Source of the DNA: Spirochaetales bacterium
GTDB taxonomy: Bacteria > Spirochaetota > Spirochaetia > Sphaerochaetales > Sphaerochaetaceae
Assembly (NCBI GenBank): GCA_012800465.1
Contig: JAAZJI010000112.1
Coordinates: 1 to 9,451, forward strand
DNA: 9,451 nucleotides
Direction of reading: 5' to 3'
A program made the translations under genes and the position numbers. Shown here in pieces: positions 1-6,933 of this stretch; position 1 is the stretch's first letter; every line of letters starts with the position of its first letter. A model generated the notes under the pieces. The model saw nothing but the letters and a program-made list of their open reading frames with translations, had not been told where the DNA came from and searched no databases.

Positions 1-170
1 TCCTCCGTTAAGCTTTTAGCAATCAACTGTCTTTTTGTCCGATCATCAATGACGGAATATGCGATATCCGTAATCTGCTTTTCTTTATAAAGACGTTCCA
101 AAGCTTCGGAAACGGATGGACTGTCATATACAAGATGTGGCCATGATTCACATTCCCAGATATAGCTCAT
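1..170 (-). CDS. Fic-family protein, N-terminal fragment (DUF4172-like), runs off the left edge
   Basis: Reading leftward from the ATG at 170-168 gives 56 complete codons with no stop, so the gene continues beyond base 1. The protein begins MSYIWECESWPHLVYDS and later reads RQLIAKSLTEE. A Trp near residue 5, then a WPxxxYDS segment, then a charged helix, resembles the DUF4172 domain that precedes the catalytic domain in many Fic proteins. Fic enzymes usually transfer AMP to target proteins, and many belong to toxin-antitoxin or stress-response modules. The catalytic HPFxxGN motif would lie outside the window, so activity cannot be judged. An in-frame TAG lies four codons upstream of the ATG, which fixes the start, although no strong Shine-Dalgarno sequence is visible. 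GC is 70 of 170 bases (41%), clearly below the pst genes, which suggests separate ancestry. It is divergent from pstS. The family call rests on recognising the N-terminal motif only. Confidence 0.6.
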   Translation of the reverse strand, partial: MSYIWECESWPHLVYDSPSVSEALERLYKEKQITDIAYSVIDDRTKRQLIAKSLTE

Positions 171-227
171 GAGAGCATTCTATCATTCCACTTTTGAAAT
201 GAACAGAGCTTTCGTTTCATATTTGGA

Positions 228-246
228 ACGAATATCACGAATATTC
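228..246. repeat. Direct repeat plus inverted repeat, candidate operator of the Fic-like gene
   Basis: ACGAATAT occurs at 228-235 and again at 237-244, a 9-base tandem period. The same bases contain the inverted repeat GAATAT (230-235), CACGA spacer, ATATTC (241-246). Just left of it, CGTTTC (213-218) and GGAACG (225-230) form another dyad with one mismatch. The cluster lies about 60-76 bases upstream of the Fic-like start codon, where a promoter or operator would sit. Regulatory function is inferred. Confidence 0.35.
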
Positions 247-311
247 CATCAATGAACCCAATGTGTTTTATATGAGAAGAACGACGACCATGATTTCATA
301 CACTCAATAAG

Positions 312-326
312 GAACCCCTATGGTTC
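312..326. repeat. Short perfect inverted repeat
   Basis: GAACC (312-316) and GGTTC (322-326) flank a 5-base CCTAT loop. The stem is short and no T-run follows, so it is not a convincing terminator. It is recorded as a dyad in the intergenic region with no assigned role. Confidence 0.25.
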
Positions 327-360
327 AACGCAGAAGAGACAGATCGCCATTCGTGTCGAC

Positions 361-386
361 AAGAAGGAACGCCGGCTTTCCTTTTT
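361..386. repeat. Hairpin-forming inverted repeat in the pst upstream region
   Basis: Bases 361-369 pair with 378-386 (AAGAAGGAA with TTCCTTTTT), nine pairs including one G-U. The eight-base loop contains the self-complementary GCCGGC. The T-rich 3' arm makes it look like a rightward terminator, yet no rightward gene is visible upstream. It could insulate pst from upstream transcription or be incidental. Confidence 0.3.
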
Positions 387-400
387 CCAGGCAGGTTTAA

Positions 401-442
401 TGTAAATACTTTACAACTACTTTCAGTATCGATAGATATATT
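401..442 (+). promoter_or_regulatory. Candidate PhoB-dependent promoter of the pst operon (Pho-box-like repeat plus -10)
   Basis: Two 7-base units, CTTTACA (409-415) and CTTTCAG (420-426), repeat at an 11-base period with a 4-base spacer, the architecture of a proteobacterial Pho box. Ten bases later comes TATATT (437-442), a good -10 hexamer. No good -35 hexamer sits 17 bases upstream of that -10, as expected for an activator-dependent promoter. The first unit is also the right arm of a perfect dyad, TGTAAA-TAC-TTTACA (401-415). The second unit matches the E. coli CTGTCAT half-site at 5 of 7 positions and the first at only 3 of 7. The geometry is seen directly; PhoB binding is inferred. Transcription would start near 449, leaving a leader of about 120 bases. 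Confidence 0.4.
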
Positions 443-481
443 TCTATTTCCGCTGAATCGGATCGTTTTCCTTTTACCTCG

Positions 482-526
482 ATTTAACATGACTTGTCTT
501 TTTCATTTAACATTGGAACTTTACAA
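482..526 (+). repeat. Repeated TTAACA/TTTACA motif group upstream of pstS
   Basis: ATTTAACAT occurs identically at 482-490 and 505-513. ACTTTACAA occurs at 518-526 and repeats the nine bases at 408-416. The hexamers TTAACA (484, 507) and TTTACA (520) fit the TT(A/C/T)A(C/T)A unit known for Bacillus PhoP sites. Their 23- and 13-base spacing is not the canonical 11. They may be secondary PhoB contacts or leader elements. TTTACA at 520-525 could also act as a -35 for a weak promoter with AATACA at 543-548. Confidence 0.3.
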
Positions 527-558
527 TGGGCCATGAAAAACGAATACATCAATTGTAT

Positions 559-564
559 AGGAGA
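559..564 (+). promoter_or_regulatory. Ribosome binding site that sets the pstS start
   Basis: AGGAGA at 559-564 lies 7 bases before the ATG at 572. The frame is open back to an ATG at 494, but that start has no ribosome binding site and would put a non-signal segment ahead of the signal peptide. The internal start at 572 is therefore preferred. Confidence 0.85.
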
Positions 565-571
565 AAATACG

Positions 572-1381
572 ATGAAAAAAATCATGTATGTGATGTTGAT
601 CATGGCTCTCGTTACGGGCGGACTGTTCGCCCAGGGAGCAAAAGAGAGTGGCGGCATGGTCTCCACCGACGGGTCCACCTCCATGGAAAAGGTCATCGGA
701 GCGTTGGGCGAGCAGTTCATGGCTGACAACCCCGGGGTGACCTTCACCTACAACCCCACCGGATCCGGAAGCGGCATCACCGCCGTGGCCGAAGGTCGCT
801 GCGACATCGGACTTTCCAGCCGTGCGCTCAAGGATGCGGAAAAGGCCCAGGGACTGAAGGAAACCGTCCTTGCCTACGACGGCATCGCGATCATCGTGAG
901 CAACGACAACCCGGTATCCAATCTCTCGCTTGACCAGATCGCGAAGATGTACACCGGCCAGATCACCAACTGGAAAGAGGTAGGCGGCAAGGATGCCCCC
1001 ATCGTTCTGATCGGACGAGAAGCCGGCAGCGGTACCCGTGACGGATTCGAAAGCATCACGAAGACCAAGGACAAGAACAAGTACCGACAAGAGCTCACCT
1101 CGACCGGAGACGTGATCGCGACCGTCGGCCGAAACGTGGATGCCATCGGATATGCGTCCCTGGCTTCCGTCAAGTCCACGGTGAAGGCGGTAACCGTCGG
1201 TGGCGTGGTTCCCTCCGAGAAGACGGTGAAGGATGGAAGCTACGTGGTCCAGCGCCCCTTCGTGCTGGTTACCAAAGCCGACACTCCTCTTTCCGCGACG
1301 GCGCAGAAGTTCTTTGACTACATCACCTCGGCCAAAGCTTCTTCGATCATCTCCGCTACCGGTGTGGTAAGCGCAAACTGA
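572..1381 (+). CDS. pstS: Phosphate ABC transporter, substrate-binding protein PstS
   Basis: PstS binds inorganic phosphate outside the cytoplasmic membrane and delivers it to the PstC-PstA channel. The 269-residue product starts with a signal peptide (Lys-Lys, then a hydrophobic stretch to about residue 20, ending LFA before QGAKES). There is no lipobox cysteine, so a secreted protein cleaved by signal peptidase I is likelier than a lipoprotein. Ligand-binding loops of the family are present: DGSTSM (33-38), TGSGSGI (63-69), DIGLSSR (78-84) and REAGSGTRDGFE (149-160). The length is at the short end but normal for bacterial PstS of this type. It is first in the operon and is followed by a strong hairpin before pstC. 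The QGAKES sequence after the signal peptide suggests a Sphaerochaeta-like spirochaete. Confidence 0.95.
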   Translation: MKKIMYVMLIMALVTGGLFAQGAKESGGMVSTDGSTSMEKVIGALGEQFMADNPGVTFTYNPTGSGSGITAVAEGRCDIGLSSRALKDAEKAQGLKETVLAYDGIAIIVSNDNPVSNLSLDQIAKMYTGQITNWKEVGGKDAPIVLIGREAGSGTRDGFESITKTKDKNKYRQELTSTGDVIATVGRNVDAIGYASLASVKSTVKAVTVGGVVPSEKTVKDGSYVVQRPFVLVTKADTPLSATAQKFFDYITSAKASSIISATGVVSAN

Positions 1382-1397
1382 TCCGAAGCATCCGGAA

Positions 1398-1429
1398 AAG
1401 CGGTGCTTTCGATAGCGGAAGCACCGCTT
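1398..1429 (+). terminator. Intercistronic hairpin between pstS and pstC (partial terminator or 3' stabiliser)
   Basis: AAGCGGTGCTT (1398-1408) pairs perfectly with AAGCACCGCTT (1419-1429). The stem extends inward by a T-G wobble and a C-G pair, leaving a 6-base loop. The bases that follow (ATTATTGTATCG) are only moderately T-rich, so complete termination is unlikely. Hairpins at this place in pst operons usually let the cell make more PstS than downstream proteins, by attenuation or by protecting the pstS mRNA 3' end. Confidence 0.7.
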
Positions 1430-1451
1430 ATTATTGTATCGTTGAGAAAGC

Positions 1452-2333
1452 ATGATGAAACAAAGTAAAAGTCTAAAGCGAACCATCGAGAACGTGATAC
1501 AGACCATATTCCTTCTGCTCGGGCTTGTAACCGTCGGAAGCGTTCTCCTCATCACCGTCTATATCATCATCTCGGGCATCCCCGCGATCAGGGAGATCGG
1601 TCTTGCGGATTTCCTCTTCGGCAAGAAGTGGGCGAGTACGGCGTCCCCGCCTTCCTATGGGATCCTGCCCTTCATCCTGACCTCGGTCTACGGCACCGCA
1701 GGCGCGATCCTGCTGGGAGTGCCGGTGGGCTTCCTCACTGCTGTGTACCTGTCGAAGGTAGCACCGAAGCGGGTCAAGGAGATCGTATCGGAAGCGGTAA
1801 GCCTACTTGCCGGCATCCCCTCGGTCGTCTACGGTCTTGTCGGTATGCTCGTCCTCGTTCCCGCCATCAGGTCGGTGTTCGGAATACCGGACGGGGCAAG
1901 CCTGCTGGCCGCCATCATCGTGCTCTCGGTGATGATCCTGCCTTCCATCGTGAAGGTCTCGATAACCGCATTGGACGCGGTTCCCGAGGAATATGAACAA
2001 GCGTCCCTCGCCCTCGGCGCGACGAAGACGGAGACCTGGTTCCGCGTCTCCGTGCCAGCGGCGAAGAGCGGCATCGCCGCCGCGATCGTCCTGGGAGTCG
2101 GACGGGCGATCGGGGAGGCGATGGCGGTGATGATGGTATCGGGAAACGTTCCGAACATGCCCCGGCTGTTCCAGAGCGTCCGCTTCCTCACCACGGCGGT
2201 GGCAAGTGAAATGTCCTATTCCTCCGGCTTGCAGCGCCAGGCGCTCTTCTCCATCGCCCTGGTGCTCTACCTCTTCATCCTGTTGATCAACGCCGTGTTC
2301 AACATGCTGCTCAAGGGAGGACAGAAGAAATGA
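1452..2333 (+). CDS. pstC: Phosphate ABC transporter, permease PstC
   Basis: PstC is one of two membrane subunits that form the phosphate channel. The 293-residue protein has a hydrophobic segment near residues 15-41. Further membrane segments lie at about 74-100, 116-137, 150-170, 208-228 and 264-286, the six-helix layout of the family. The ABC coupling (EAA) loop lies at about 182-208, with [15 protein letters not shown] followed by VPAAKSGI. The family segment [13 protein letters not shown] is at 120-132. The start is ambiguous between adjacent ATG codons at 1452 and 1455: a weak GAG-type site at 1444-1446 lies 5 bases before the first and 8 before the second. The stop overlaps the pstA start as ATGA, so the two are probably translationally coupled. 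Confidence 0.95.
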   Translation: MMKQSKSLKRTIENVIQTIFLLLGLVTVGSVLLITVYIIISGIPAIREIGLADFLFGKKWASTASPPSYGILPFILTSVYGTAGAILLGVPVGFLTAVYLSKVAPKRVKEIVSEAVSLLAGIPSVVYGLVGMLVLVPAIRSVFGIPDGASLLAAIIVLSVMILPSIVKVSITALDAVPEEYEQASLALGATKTETWFRVSVPAAKSGIAAAIVLGVGRAIGEAMAVMMVSGNVPNMPRLFQSVRFLTTAVASEMSYSSGLQRQALFSIALVLYLFILLINAVFNMLLKGGQKK

Positions 2334-3199
2334 GTACGGAAGCCCCATCCCTCTCCCGGAGACGCAAGACATATGGTCTCATCATGCAGATCCTCATGCT
2401 GGGCGCTACATGGTTCACCGTGGCATTGGTGGTGTTCCTGGTTCTCTATGTCATGATCGGGGGCCTTCCCCACATCACCTGGGAGTTCCTTTCGACCGCC
2501 CCGAGCTACCTGACCGAGCGCATCGGGATTCTGCCGGATATCCTGAACACGGTGTACATCGTGCTGGCGACCCTCATCTTCGTTCTCCCGCTGGGCGTCG
2601 GAGCCGCGATCTACCTGACCGAGTATGCGACCAATCGAAGAGTGGTCGTCCTGATCGAATACGCCGCGGAGACGCTGTCGGGAATCCCCTCCATCATCTA
2701 CGGACTGGTGGGCATGCTCTTCTTCTGCCAGTTCCTGAACATGCGGACCTCCCTCATGGCGGGAGCATTGACTCTTGTCATCATGAACCTGCCGACGATC
2801 ATGCGGACCACCCAGGAAAGCCTGAAAGCCGTACCGCAGAGCTACCGCGAAGGCGCGTTCGGCCTCGGGGCGGGGAAGTGGCGGGTGATCCGGACCGTCG
2901 TCCTGCCCGGGTGCATCGACGGCATCATCACCGGCAGCATCCTGTCCGTCGGACGGATCCTGGGCGAATCGGCGGCATTGCTGTTCACGGCGGGCTTCGC
3001 TCACGCGGTGAACGGATTGTTCAGAGGCCTTACCAGCGCCGGTGCGACCCTTACCGTGGCGCTGTACGTATATGCCAAGGAGCAGGGCGAGTTCGAGGTC
3101 GCATTCGGGATCGCCGCGATCCTGATGCTGCTTACCCTCATCATCAACCTGAGCGCTACGCTAGTTGGCAAATACTTTCAGAAAAGGAAGAACGCATGA
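2330..3199 (+). CDS. pstA: Phosphate ABC transporter, permease PstA
   Basis: PstA is the second membrane subunit of the phosphate channel and pairs with PstC. The 289-residue protein has a cytoplasmic N-terminus (about 1-20). Membrane segments follow at about 21-44, 70-97, 113-135, 140-158, 195-220 and 255-280. [13 protein letters not shown] (117-129) mirrors the PstC segment. The EAA coupling loop is at about 172-198, containing [13 protein letters not shown] and [18 protein letters not shown] (208-217) is typical of PstA. GGGAGG at 2315-2320 lies 9 bases before the ATG, which overlaps the pstC stop by 4 bases. The 3' end overlaps pstB the same way. Confidence 0.95.
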   Translation: MSTEAPSLSRRRKTYGLIMQILMLGATWFTVALVVFLVLYVMIGGLPHITWEFLSTAPSYLTERIGILPDILNTVYIVLATLIFVLPLGVGAAIYLTEYATNRRVVVLIEYAAETLSGIPSIIYGLVGMLFFCQFLNMRTSLMAGALTLVIMNLPTIMRTTQESLKAVPQSYREGAFGLGAGKWRVIRTVVLPGCIDGIITGSILSVGRILGESAALLFTAGFAHAVNGLFRGLTSAGATLTVALYVYAKEQGEFEVAFGIAAILMLLTLIINLSATLVGKYFQKRKNA

Positions 3200-3951
3200 A
3201 GTCAATCATCTCGGTACAGGATCTGAATCTCTGGTACTCTCAGGTCAAAGCCCTCAAATCCGTTACCATGGAAATCCCGGAAAGGAGCATCACCGCCCTC
3301 ATCGGTCCCTCCGGGTGCGGCAAATCGACATTCCTGAAAACACTCAATCGCATGAACGATCTCATCGACGGGGTGAGAATAACCGGTGAAGTGCGCTATC
3401 GCGATATGGACATCTACGCGCCCTCCACCGATGTGAACGAGCTGAGGCGGGAGATCGGCATGGTCTTCCAAAAGCCCAACCCCTTTCCGATGAGCATCTA
3501 CGACAACGTAGCCTACGGTCCCCGCACCCACGAGATCAGAAACCGGGCAAGGCTCGATGACATCGTCGAGCGCGCCCTGACCGACGCGGCCTTGTGGGAC
3601 GAGGTGAAGGATCGGCTGAGGAAGTCGGCGCTGGGTCTTTCCGGTGGTCAGCAGCAGCGGCTCTGCATCGCCCGGGCCCTGGCGGTGGAGCCGGAGGTGC
3701 TCCTGATGGACGAACCGACAAGCGCCCTCGACCCGATCTCCACCTCGAAGATCGAAGACCTCGCCACGACGCTTAAAAACCGATACACGATCATCATCGT
3801 TACGCACAACATGCATCAAGCTGTCCGGATCTCCGATTATACCGCTTTCTTTTTGCTTGGTGACCTTATAGAATTTGGTGATACGGAAAAGATGTTCAGC
3901 AATCCGCTGGACAAACGGACAGAAGACTATATCACGGGGAGGTTCGGATAA
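3196..3951 (+). CDS. pstB: Phosphate ABC transporter, ATP-binding protein PstB
   Basis: PstB is the cytoplasmic ATPase that powers phosphate import. The 251-residue protein has the full ABC set: Walker [10 protein letters not shown] (37-45), a Q-loop with the PstB-typical FQKPNPFP (91-98), signature LSGGQQQR (148-155), Walker [13 protein letters not shown] (169-180) and the H-loop histidine in THN (204). The frame is open far upstream through pstA, but the start is set at 3196. AAGGAAG (3184-3190) lies 5 bases before that ATG, the ATGA overlaps the pstA stop, and homologues begin at this point. The stop overlaps the phoU start by one base (TAATG). The last part of the gene (about 3780-3900) is visibly more AT-rich than the rest, although the protein stays canonical. 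Confidence 0.97.
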   Translation: MKSIISVQDLNLWYSQVKALKSVTMEIPERSITALIGPSGCGKSTFLKTLNRMNDLIDGVRITGEVRYRDMDIYAPSTDVNELRREIGMVFQKPNPFPMSIYDNVAYGPRTHEIRNRARLDDIVERALTDAALWDEVKDRLRKSALGLSGGQQQRLCIARALAVEPEVLLMDEPTSALDPISTSKIEDLATTLKNRYTIIIVTHNMHQAVRISDYTAFFLLGDLIEFGDTEKMFSNPLDKRTEDYITGRFG

Positions 3952-4604
3952 TGAGAAGCAGATTTGACGAGCAACTCGCCCTTCTCAACCGGGAGCTCAT
4001 CGAAATGGGTGCGCTCTGCGAAGAGGTCATCTCCATAGCGGCCAAAGCGTTGCTTTCGGGAGACACCGATCTTGCCAAGCAGGTCAAGCCGCTGGGCGAC
4101 ATCATCGACCAGAAGGAGCGGACGATCGAAGCGCTGTGCCTGAAGCTGCTTTTGCAGCAGCAGCCGGTCGCCAGAGACCTTCGTCAGATATCCGCTGCGC
4201 TCAAGATGATCACCGACATGGAACGCATCGGGGACCAGGCGGAGGATATCGCCGAGATCATCCGGTATCTGGAAGGACGGACCGGAAACGACCGAGGCCC
4301 CATCGGTGAGATGGCGACCGCCACCATCAAGATGGTGACCGAGAGTGTCGACGCCTTCGTTCAACGGGACATGGAGCTTGCAACCGAAGTCATGAAATAT
4401 GACGACGTGGTCGATGCCCTCTTCGACGAGGTGAAGACCTCCCTGATCGATATGATCGCAAAACACCCCGAGGATGGTGAATACGCCCTCGACCTCTTGA
4501 TGATCGCCAAATACTTCGAACGGATCGGCGACCATGCGACGAATGTCGCCGAATGGGTCCTGTTCTCCGTGACAGGCGTGCACAGACGGGAGCGGATGAC
4601 ATGA
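3951..4604 (+). CDS. phoU: Phosphate signalling regulator PhoU
   Basis: PhoU is a peripheral cytoplasmic protein that reports the Pst transporter state to PhoR and keeps the Pho response off when phosphate is ample. The 217-residue protein is all helical with two related three-helix halves. Each half carries the conserved metal-cluster motif: ERIGDQAEDIAE (91-102) and ERIGDHATNVAE (190-201). The length matches the family. GGGGAGG (3936-3942) lies 8 bases before the ATG. The ATG shares one base with the pstB stop, and the phoU stop overlaps the phoB start by 4 bases. Its position between transporter and two-component genes fits its linking role. Confidence 0.95.
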   Translation: MRSRFDEQLALLNRELIEMGALCEEVISIAAKALLSGDTDLAKQVKPLGDIIDQKERTIEALCLKLLLQQQPVARDLRQISAALKMITDMERIGDQAEDIAEIIRYLEGRTGNDRGPIGEMATATIKMVTESVDAFVQRDMELATEVMKYDDVVDALFDEVKTSLIDMIAKHPEDGEYALDLLMIAKYFERIGDHATNVAEWVLFSVTGVHRRERMT

Positions 4605-5275
4605 TCTACTGCGTTGAGGATGATGCGAGCATTCGGGAGATCGAACTCTATGCGCTCCGTTCCACCGGCTTCTCGGCAGTGGGTTTCGCCGACGGCGAAT
4701 CCTTCTTCGAGGCGATCGGAAAGGAACTGCCGAAGCTCATCATTCTCGACGTGATGCTTCCCAACATGGACGGCGTGGAGATCCTCTCCGCGCTCAAGGC
4801 CGACCCCCGGACAAAGGAGATTCCGGTCATTATGGCGACGGCGAAGGGAACGGAATACGACAAGATCCAAAGCCTCGACCTCGGAGCCGACGACTACCTC
4901 GTGAAGCCCTTCGGCATGATGGAGATGGTATCCCGGGTGAAGGCCGTACTGCGGCGGACCGAACCGAAGGAGACTCCGAAAGTCATTACACGAGGAACCC
5001 TCATCGTCAACCTGACCGAGCATACCGTCCATGTGGACGGGAACCGTATCGATCTTACGCTGAAGGAGTTCGAATTGCTCCGGCTTTTCCTTGAAAACCC
5101 CGGCCGGGCGTTCACCCGCGATCAGATCCTTTCGGATATCTGGGGGATGAACTACGATGGTGAGACCCGCACGGTGGACGTCCACGTCCGGACGCTTCGG
5201 AAGAAACTGGGGGATGCCAGCAGCGCAATCGAGACCGTTCGGGGCGTCGGGTACCGCCTGGAGGCGTCCTCGTGA
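4601..5275 (+). CDS. phoB: PhoB-type response regulator (OmpR/PhoB family)
   Basis: This DNA-binding response regulator is activated by phosphorylation from the adjacent kinase. The 224-residue protein has a receiver domain (about 1-117) with acidic residues E6, D7 and D8, phospho-acceptor D50 in LDVMLPNMDG, T80 and K102 in VKPFG. A winged-helix effector domain follows (about 128-222), with RTVDVHVRTLRKKLG (190-204) in the recognition helix region and the terminal VRGVGYRLE hairpin. The frame is open to an ATG at 4553. The start at 4601 is preferred because receiver domains begin with such a strand and GGGAG (4588-4592) sits 8 bases upstream. This start also gives the 4-base overlap with phoU. 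The gene could be called phoP by Gram-positive usage; membership of the phosphate system rests on context. Confidence 0.93.
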   Translation: MIYCVEDDASIREIELYALRSTGFSAVGFADGESFFEAIGKELPKLIILDVMLPNMDGVEILSALKADPRTKEIPVIMATAKGTEYDKIQSLDLGADDYLVKPFGMMEMVSRVKAVLRRTEPKETPKVITRGTLIVNLTEHTVHVDGNRIDLTLKEFELLRLFLENPGRAFTRDQILSDIWGMNYDGETRTVDVHVRTLRKKLGDASSAIETVRGVGYRLEASS

Positions 5276-6927
5276 AAAAGCACATCTTCCGGTCCATCGT
5301 CATCGTAGCGCTCTCGGTGCTGGTCCTCTCCTTCATCGTGATGCTGACGGTGATGTACCGTTCCCTTGTCGAGGAGCAGCGACAGCAGCTCGGCACCAAG
5401 CTTGCCATCGTCGCCCATGGCGCGGAAGAGGGCGGCATCGAATGGCTCGATTCCCTTGACATCAAAGGATACAGGATCACGCTCATCGCCTTCGACGGCG
5501 TGGTCCTGTATGACAGCATCGCGGACGCCGCTACGATGGAGAACCATCTCGATCGGCAGGAGATCGTCGAAGCCCTTCAGAGCGGAACGGGTGAAAGCCG
5601 ACGGATCTCATCCACCCTGACCGAAAAGACGTTCTATCAGGCGACACGGCTTACCGATGGAAATATCCTGCGCATCTCCATCACGAGCAACAGCGTTCTT
5701 TCGATTCTCCTGGGGATGCTGATGCCCGTTCTGCTCATTCTCGTCGCGACGATCGTCATCTCGTCGTTTCTGGCGAACCGCATCGCCAAACGTACGATCG
5801 GTTCCTTGAACACCCTCGATCTCGAGCATCCCCTGAACAACAACACCTATGACGAGCTCTCCCCGCTGCTGCTGCGCATCGCCCATCAGCAGCGACAGAT
5901 TGAAAGTCAGCGAAGCGAACTCAACAAGAAACGCGACGAGTTCTCCCTGATCACCCAGAGTATGAACGAGGGACTGGTTCTGCTCAACGACAAAGGCGTC
6001 GTCGTCTCGATCAACCCCGCCGCCCAGCAGGTGTTTCGAACGGATTCATCCGGAATCGGAAAAGATTTCCTCGTCGTGGAACGAAGCAGCGAGATCCGCG
6101 GCGTCATGAAGACCGCCGCCGAAAGCGGACACGGACAGGTGAAGCTGCGCCGCTTGGGAAGAAGGTATGAGATCAACGCGAGCCGCATCGACTTCAACGA
6201 CGAGACCGTGGGAACCGCGATTCTCGTGTTCGACGTTACGGAAAAATCCCTGTTGGAACAGCAACGCCGGGAGTTCACCGCCAATGTGTCCCATGAACTG
6301 AAGACACCGCTTCAGTCCATCATGGGAAGGGCGGAGCTGATCGAAAACGGACTTGCCAAGCCGGAGGATATCTCCCGCTTCGTGAACTGCATCCGCACCG
6401 AGGCGTCACGGCTCCTGGTGCTCATCGAGGATATCATCCATCTCTCCCAGCTCGACGAAGGTGGCGAACTGCCGTGGGAGAACGTCGATCTTCATCAGAT
6501 CGCCAAGGAAACGCTCGATGTTCTCCAAGATGCGGCAGGAACGAAGAACATCCGCCTGCTGCTTACCGGCTCTCCGGTCACCGTGACCGGTGTCCGGGGG
6601 TTGTTGGGCGAAATCGTCTACAACCTCTGCGACAACGCGATCAAGTACAACACCGAAGACGGCCTTGTGGAGGTTTCCGTCTCAGGGGACGAAGACACGG
6701 CGATCCTCCGGGTGAAGGACACCGGCATCGGCATCCCGACCGAGCATCAGAATCGGGTGTTCGAGCGGTTCTACCGGGTGGACAAGAGCCACTCGAAGGA
6801 AACGGGCGGCACCGGACTGGGGCTTTCCATCGTGAAGCATGCGACCCTGCTGCACAACGGAAAGATCGATTTGCGCAGCAAGGCGGGGCAGGGGACCGTC
6901 ATCACGGTGACGCTGCCGAGACATTGA
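5272..6927 (+). CDS. phoR: PhoR-type sensor histidine kinase
   Basis: This membrane histidine kinase partners the PhoB regulator just upstream. The 551-residue protein has a first membrane helix (about 8-28), an extracytoplasmic region of about 110 residues, a second helix (about 142-168) and a degenerate HAMP-like linker to about 215. A PAS domain (about 225-325) and the kinase core follow. The H-box is SHELKTPL with H341, the N-box NLCDNAIKYN (451-460), G1 DTGIGIP (483-489), the F-box FERFYRVDK (497-505) and G2 GGTGLGLS (512-519), all intact. The start is GTG at 5272, overlapping the phoB stop as GTGA, with GGAGG (5260-5264) 7 bases upstream. The sizeable outer domain and PAS domain resemble PhoR of Bacillus and relatives more than E. 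coli PhoR. No clear terminator follows. Confidence 0.93.
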   Translation: MKKHIFRSIVIVALSVLVLSFIVMLTVMYRSLVEEQRQQLGTKLAIVAHGAEEGGIEWLDSLDIKGYRITLIAFDGVVLYDSIADAATMENHLDRQEIVEALQSGTGESRRISSTLTEKTFYQATRLTDGNILRISITSNSVLSILLGMLMPVLLILVATIVISSFLANRIAKRTIGSLNTLDLEHPLNNNTYDELSPLLLRIAHQQRQIESQRSELNKKRDEFSLITQSMNEGLVLLNDKGVVVSINPAAQQVFRTDSSGIGKDFLVVERSSEIRGVMKTAAESGHGQVKLRRLGRRYEINASRIDFNDETVGTAILVFDVTEKSLLEQQRREFTANVSHELKTPLQSIMGRAELIENGLAKPEDISRFVNCIRTEASRLLVLIEDIIHLSQLDEGGELPWENVDLHQIAKETLDVLQDAAGTKNIRLLLTGSPVTVTGVRGLLGEIVYNLCDNAIKYNTEDGLVEVSVSGDEDTAILRVKDTGIGIPTEHQNRVFERFYRVDKSHSKETGGTGLGLSIVKHATLLHNGKIDLRSKAGQGTVITVTLPRH

Positions 6928-6933
6928 CCCGAT

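Larger units (their letters stand above)
171..571. other. Divergent intergenic region between the Fic-like gene and pstS
   Basis: This is 401 bases without a convincing gene. It should contain the promoters of the leftward Fic-like gene and of the rightward pst operon. It holds a 9-base tandem direct repeat with an inverted repeat near 228-247. It also holds a short hairpin at 312-326 and a longer one at 361-386. Further right are a perfect 6+3+6 inverted repeat at 401-415 inside a candidate Pho-type promoter, and a second group of TTAACA/TTTACA motifs at 482-526. Short open frames here lack ribosome binding sites and look non-coding. Confidence 0.6.

Noticed and set aside
296..490. Leftward 64-codon open frame in the pst upstream region
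   Set aside because: It has no ribosome binding site and no recognisable protein character, and it overlaps the repeat-rich regulatory segment.
494..571. Upstream extension of pstS from the ATG at 494
   Set aside because: It lacks a Shine-Dalgarno site and would bury the signal peptide. AGGAGA and ATG at 572 are clearly better.
521..1555. Long antisense open frame across pstS
   Set aside because: It mirrors a GC-rich coding region and its translation is rich in His, Arg, Gly and Asp, as expected for a shadow frame.
2267..3004. Antisense open frame across pstA
   Set aside because: It is a shadow frame with compositionally odd sequence and no start signals.
2410..3195. Open frame upstream of pstB that could suggest a longer fused protein
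   Set aside because: The segment lies in another frame of pstA and translates to Arg/Pro/His-rich sequence. PstB homologues start at 3196.
6895..6908. ACCGT-CATC-ACGGT dyad near the end of phoR as a terminator
   Set aside because: It lies inside the coding region, has a short 5-base stem and is not followed by a T-run.
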